From positions 1 to 47,196 of the forward strand of contig JAFGGJ010000032.1 in the NCBI GenBank assembly GCA_016930595.1: DNA of 47,196 nucleotides, given 5' to 3'. Within the stretch, counting starts at the first letter, position 1. Every line of letters starts with the position of its first letter. A model generated the notes under the pieces. It ran no database searches, was not told where the DNA came from, and saw nothing but the letters and a program-made list of their open reading frames with translations. Positions 45,130 through 47,196 of the stretch are shown here, one piece after another. This DNA comes from Planctomycetota bacterium. GTDB lineage: Bacteria; Planctomycetota; SZUA-567; JAFGGJ01. The translations under genes and the position numbers were made by a program.

Positions 45130-46050
45130 ATGCCCCGTTTTCCTAAAACCAAAGATTATCCCTTCATGGGCATTTCCCCGTACCGTTGGTACCGCTGGAT
45201 GATCTTCGGCGAGCAATATATCCCTGTACCTCTGATCTACTTCATTGCGCGCCGTATCGCCGATATCCGTCGCCACATCGACAGGCGCGGCCGCGAGGCC
45301 GTGGAAAGCAACATGCGGCTCATCCTCGGCGACGATGCTCCGAAGAAGCTCATCAAGCGCCACACTGCACGCGTTTTCTACCAGACCGCCGCCTACATCT
45401 GCGAATTCATGGGTCTCAGGCGTTTCGCCCCCGCCTGGCTCAAAGGCGACGGCTGGAAGATCTATAATATCGAATACGTCGAAAAGGCCCAGGCCGAAGG
45501 CCGGGGTGTTCTCATTCTCAGCGCCCACTTCTCCAATTGGGAAGTAGGCGGTGCGATGCTCGCCTCCCTCGGCAAGGAAGTCTACGTCACCAGCCTTGAA
45601 CACGAAGACCCCAGGATTACCGAACTCTTCAATGACCTTCGCACCGTCTGGGGCTTTGTCCACATGCCCATTGAAAAATCCGTCAAGCTTTCGATGGACG
45701 CCCTCCGCGCCGGGAAGATCGTCTGCTATCTCGGCGACAGGGCGCTTGCCGCCGCTGGCGCCATCGACGTGGATTTCTTCGGCAAGAAAGTCCCTTTTCC
45801 CACCACTCCCATCAAAATGGCCCTCAAGGCCAACGCCCTCATCCTCCCGGGCTTCATCTTCAGGGAGGGCAGGAATTTCTTTCACCTCAGGATCTCCGAC
45901 CCCGTCGAGGCCAATTCCTCCCTGTCCCTTGACGACAACGTCCACCGCGCCGTCCAGGAATACGCCTCCCGCCTTGAAGCCGCTATCCGGCAGGACCCTT
46001 CCCAGTGGATCTGCTATACCCGTATTGGTGAAGAGGAGCGCCTGTTTTGA
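45130..46050 (+). CDS. Lysophospholipid/lipid A acyltransferase (LpxL/HtrB family)
   Basis: A 306-residue inner-membrane acyltransferase. The catalytic H-x4-E motif is in LILSAHFSNWEVGG, followed by YVTSLEHEDPRITELF, GKIVCYLGDRALAA (the family GDR/QD block), KVPFPTTPIKMALKANALILPGF (substrate loop) and the QWICYTRIG ending. LpxL/LpxM/HtrB enzymes add secondary acyl chains to lipid A, which implies lipopolysaccharide. ATG 45130 lacks a strong Shine-Dalgarno. Its stop overlaps the following TTG start (TTGA), coupling it to a GT2 glycosyltransferase. Other members acylate phosphatidylinositol mannosides or ornithine lipids. Confidence 0.88.
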   Translation: MPRFPKTKDYPFMGISPYRWYRWMIFGEQYIPVPLIYFIARRIADIRRHIDRRGREAVESNMRLILGDDAPKKLIKRHTARVFYQTAAYICEFMGLRRFAPAWLKGDGWKIYNIEYVEKAQAEGRGVLILSAHFSNWEVGGAMLASLGKEVYVTSLEHEDPRITELFNDLRTVWGFVHMPIEKSVKLSMDALRAGKIVCYLGDRALAAAGAIDVDFFGKKVPFPTTPIKMALKANALILPGFIFREGRNFFHLRISDPVEANSSLSLDDNVHRAVQEYASRLEAAIRQDPSQWICYTRIGEEERLF

Positions 46051-46757
46051 ACGTCGTAACACTGCTTCCGGCTTACAACGAAAAGGCCGCCGTTGCACGC
46101 GTTGTCTCCGCCGTACGCCTGCACCATCTTCCCGTCATTGTCGTTGACGACTGTTCCTCCGACGACACCTCTTCTCTAGCGCGAGGCGCTGGGGCGCGCG
46201 TCGTCTGCCACGATGTTAACCGGGGCAAGGGGCAGGCCGTCCTTACAGGCGTCGCGGAAGCGCGCCGCCTCGGCTATTCCCACACTCTCGTCATGGACGC
46301 CGACGGCCAGCATGATCCCGGTGAAATCCCCTTGTTCCTGGACGCCGCCCCCGCCGCCGATATCGTTCTGGGTTCCCGGATGCGCAATCCCGCGGGCATG
46401 CCGCTGCTGCGCCTCGCCACCAACCGCTCCATGTCCACCCTCATAAGCTGGATTGCACACCACAGGATAACCGATACCCAGTCCGGCTACAGGCTTGTAT
46501 CCATGGACGTCTGGGACTGCGTTCCCGTCTTTTCAGCCCGCTTCGATATGGAGAGCGAATTTCTCATCACTGCCTGCCGAGCGGGGTTCACACTCGCTGA
46601 AGTTCCCATCAGCACTATCTATGGCGATGAAAAAAGCAAGATTAACCCCTTCGTCGACACCTATCGTTTTTTTCGTCTCCTTTTCAGGCTTTTGCTCAGA
46701 AAACCCTGGGTGGCCGCCCGCCGCTCTCTGCTTGAAAAGCGTCCGGACTCTTTCTGA
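46047..46757 (+). CDS. Glycosyltransferase family 2 (dolichol-phosphate mannosyltransferase-like)
   Basis: A 236-residue GT-A enzyme. NVVTLLPAYNEKAAVARVV, VIVVDDCSSDDTSSLA, RGKGQAVLTGVAEA, the DxD-containing VMDADGQHDPGEIP and IVLGSRMRNP form the catalytic domain. TDTQSGYRLVSMDVWD and FDMESEFLITACRAGF then EVPISTIYGDEKSKINPFVDTYRF match the polyprenol-phosphate glycosyltransferase type. The initiator is TTG 46047, within the acyltransferase stop (TTGA), with GAGGAG about nine bases upstream. Its stop overlaps the pcm ATG by one base. Confidence 0.88.
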   Translation: MNVVTLLPAYNEKAAVARVVSAVRLHHLPVIVVDDCSSDDTSSLARGAGARVVCHDVNRGKGQAVLTGVAEARRLGYSHTLVMDADGQHDPGEIPLFLDAAPAADIVLGSRMRNPAGMPLLRLATNRSMSTLISWIAHHRITDTQSGYRLVSMDVWDCVPVFSARFDMESEFLITACRAGFTLAEVPISTIYGDEKSKINPFVDTYRFFRLLFRLLLRKPWVAARRSLLEKRPDSF

Positions 46758-47196
46758 TGCCCGCCTCCGGCGACCCCCTTGCACGCATGCGCTCCGCGAT
46801 GGTGGACAGGGACATCGCCGCGCGCGGAATCACCGAACCGCTCGTCCTCGACGCCATGCGGAGCGTCCAGCGGGAGAATTTCGTGGACGTGCTTGATCGG
46901 GGCAGCGCCTACGCCGACCACCCCCTTTCCATCGGCTCCGGGCAGACCATCTCGCAGCCCTACATTGTAGCTTTCATGACGCAGGCGCTTTCCCTGTCCG
47001 GCTCCGAACGCGTGCTTGAAATAGGCACTGGCTCCGGCTACCAGGCCGCCGTGCTGGCTGAAATCGCCGCGGAAGTCTTCACAGTCGAACGCATCCCTGA
47101 TCTCGCTGACAGGGCCCGGGTTGCTCTCGACCACTCCGGCTACGCGAACATCCGCTTTGCTGTCCGCGACGGCTCCCTTGGCTGGCCCGAACACGC
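46757..47196 (+). CDS. pcm: Protein-L-isoaspartate O-methyltransferase (partial, cut by window end)
   Basis: Repairs isoaspartyl residues in aged proteins using SAM. The first 146 codons are present and the frame is open to the last base, so the C-terminal third lies outside the window. MVDRDIAARGITEPLVLDAMRSVQREN, read in parts, gives the usual N-terminal helices. HPLSIGSGQTISQPYIVAFM carries the substrate/SAM gate, and VLEIGTGSGYQAAVLA is motif I followed by VFTVERIPDLADRA. ATG 46757 overlaps the preceding TGA by one base. No frameshift is seen in the visible portion. Confidence 0.93.
   Translation, partial: MPASGDPLARMRSAMVDRDIAARGITEPLVLDAMRSVQRENFVDVLDRGSAYADHPLSIGSGQTISQPYIVAFMTQALSLSGSERVLEIGTGSGYQAAVLAEIAAEVFTVERIPDLADRARVALDHSGYANIRFAVRDGSLGWPEH

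Noticed and set aside
44872..46098. Long minus-strand open frame opposite the acyltransferase gene
   Set aside because: Gly/Asp/Glu-biased translation is the mirror of GC-rich codons; the plus-strand genes have clear catalytic motifs.

Overview
The window is a dense, gene-rich chromosomal segment of about 60% GC with some 39 protein genes. It also carries one RNA gene, the signal recognition particle RNA upstream of dnaX. I saw no tRNA, rRNA, CRISPR array, insertion sequence or phage gene. Outer-membrane-type functions (an LpxL/HtrB-like lipid A acyltransferase, two CsgG-domain proteins, a MurJ flippase, several glycosyltransferases) point to a Gram-negative cell envelope. A large Ser/Thr kinase fused to TPRs, a membrane segment and a formylglycine-generating-enzyme-like domain, a GH4 glycosidase, a UroD-like methyltransferase-fold protein and several unnamed secreted proteins suggest an uncultured member of the PVC (Planctomycetota/Lentisphaerota) lineage or a relative. 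That placement is an inference from gene content, not a measured phylogeny.

Layout. 1-130: intergenic, with three copies of a 15-bp palindromic repeat. 131-2984 (minus): a TPR envelope protein and a proline-rich anchored protein. 3147-7233 (plus): STAS protein, GH4 glycosidase and two CsgG-domain proteins, closed by a strong terminator. 7326-13799: purine operon purF-purM-purH-(UroD-like)-purD with its own promoter. 13796-17650: rpiB and the kinase/FGE fusion. 17665-21229 (minus): tsaB-murJ-glycosyltransferase, with 4-nt start/stop overlaps. 21286-25292 (plus): guaB-guaA, then an HDOD protein. 25471-29739 (minus): dnaG-rpoD followed by a nucleoside deoxyribosyltransferase-like gene and a DUF3467-like gene. 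30081-32083 (minus): efp, PilZ, LysE-type exporter and MazG-like genes. 32165-39991 (plus): ffs-dnaX-recR-rpoN-rsmD, two uncharacterised genes and a GT4 glycosyltransferase. 40013-41419 (minus): an unnamed secreted protein. 41539-44530 (minus): zur-znuA-znuC-znuB zinc-uptake operon under a promoter overlapped by a perfect palindrome. 44693-47196 (plus): a small SH3-like protein, lipid A acyltransferase, GT2 glycosyltransferase and the 5' part of pcm, cut by the window edge.

Themes. Purine metabolism is dispersed but coherent: purFMHD make IMP, guaBA convert it to GMP, and rpiB supplies ribose-5-phosphate. Information processing is represented by dnaG, rpoD, rpoN, dnaX, recR, ffs, efp, rsmD and tsaB. 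The most unusual points are: (1) the G-versus-C bias of the plus strand reverses across the window independently of gene orientation, as expected where replication forks converge; (2) a UroD-like gene sits inside the purine operon with a 4-nt overlap to purD; (3) the kinase carries an apparently extracytoplasmic, cysteine-rich FGE-like domain that lacks the FGE catalytic cysteines; (4) a perfect palindrome overlaps the zur promoter; (5) two uncharacterised genes are locked into the rpoN-rsmD operon; (6) initiation is unusual, with many TTG starts, an rsmD lacking any normal start after the rpoN stop, and a possibly leaderless tsaB.
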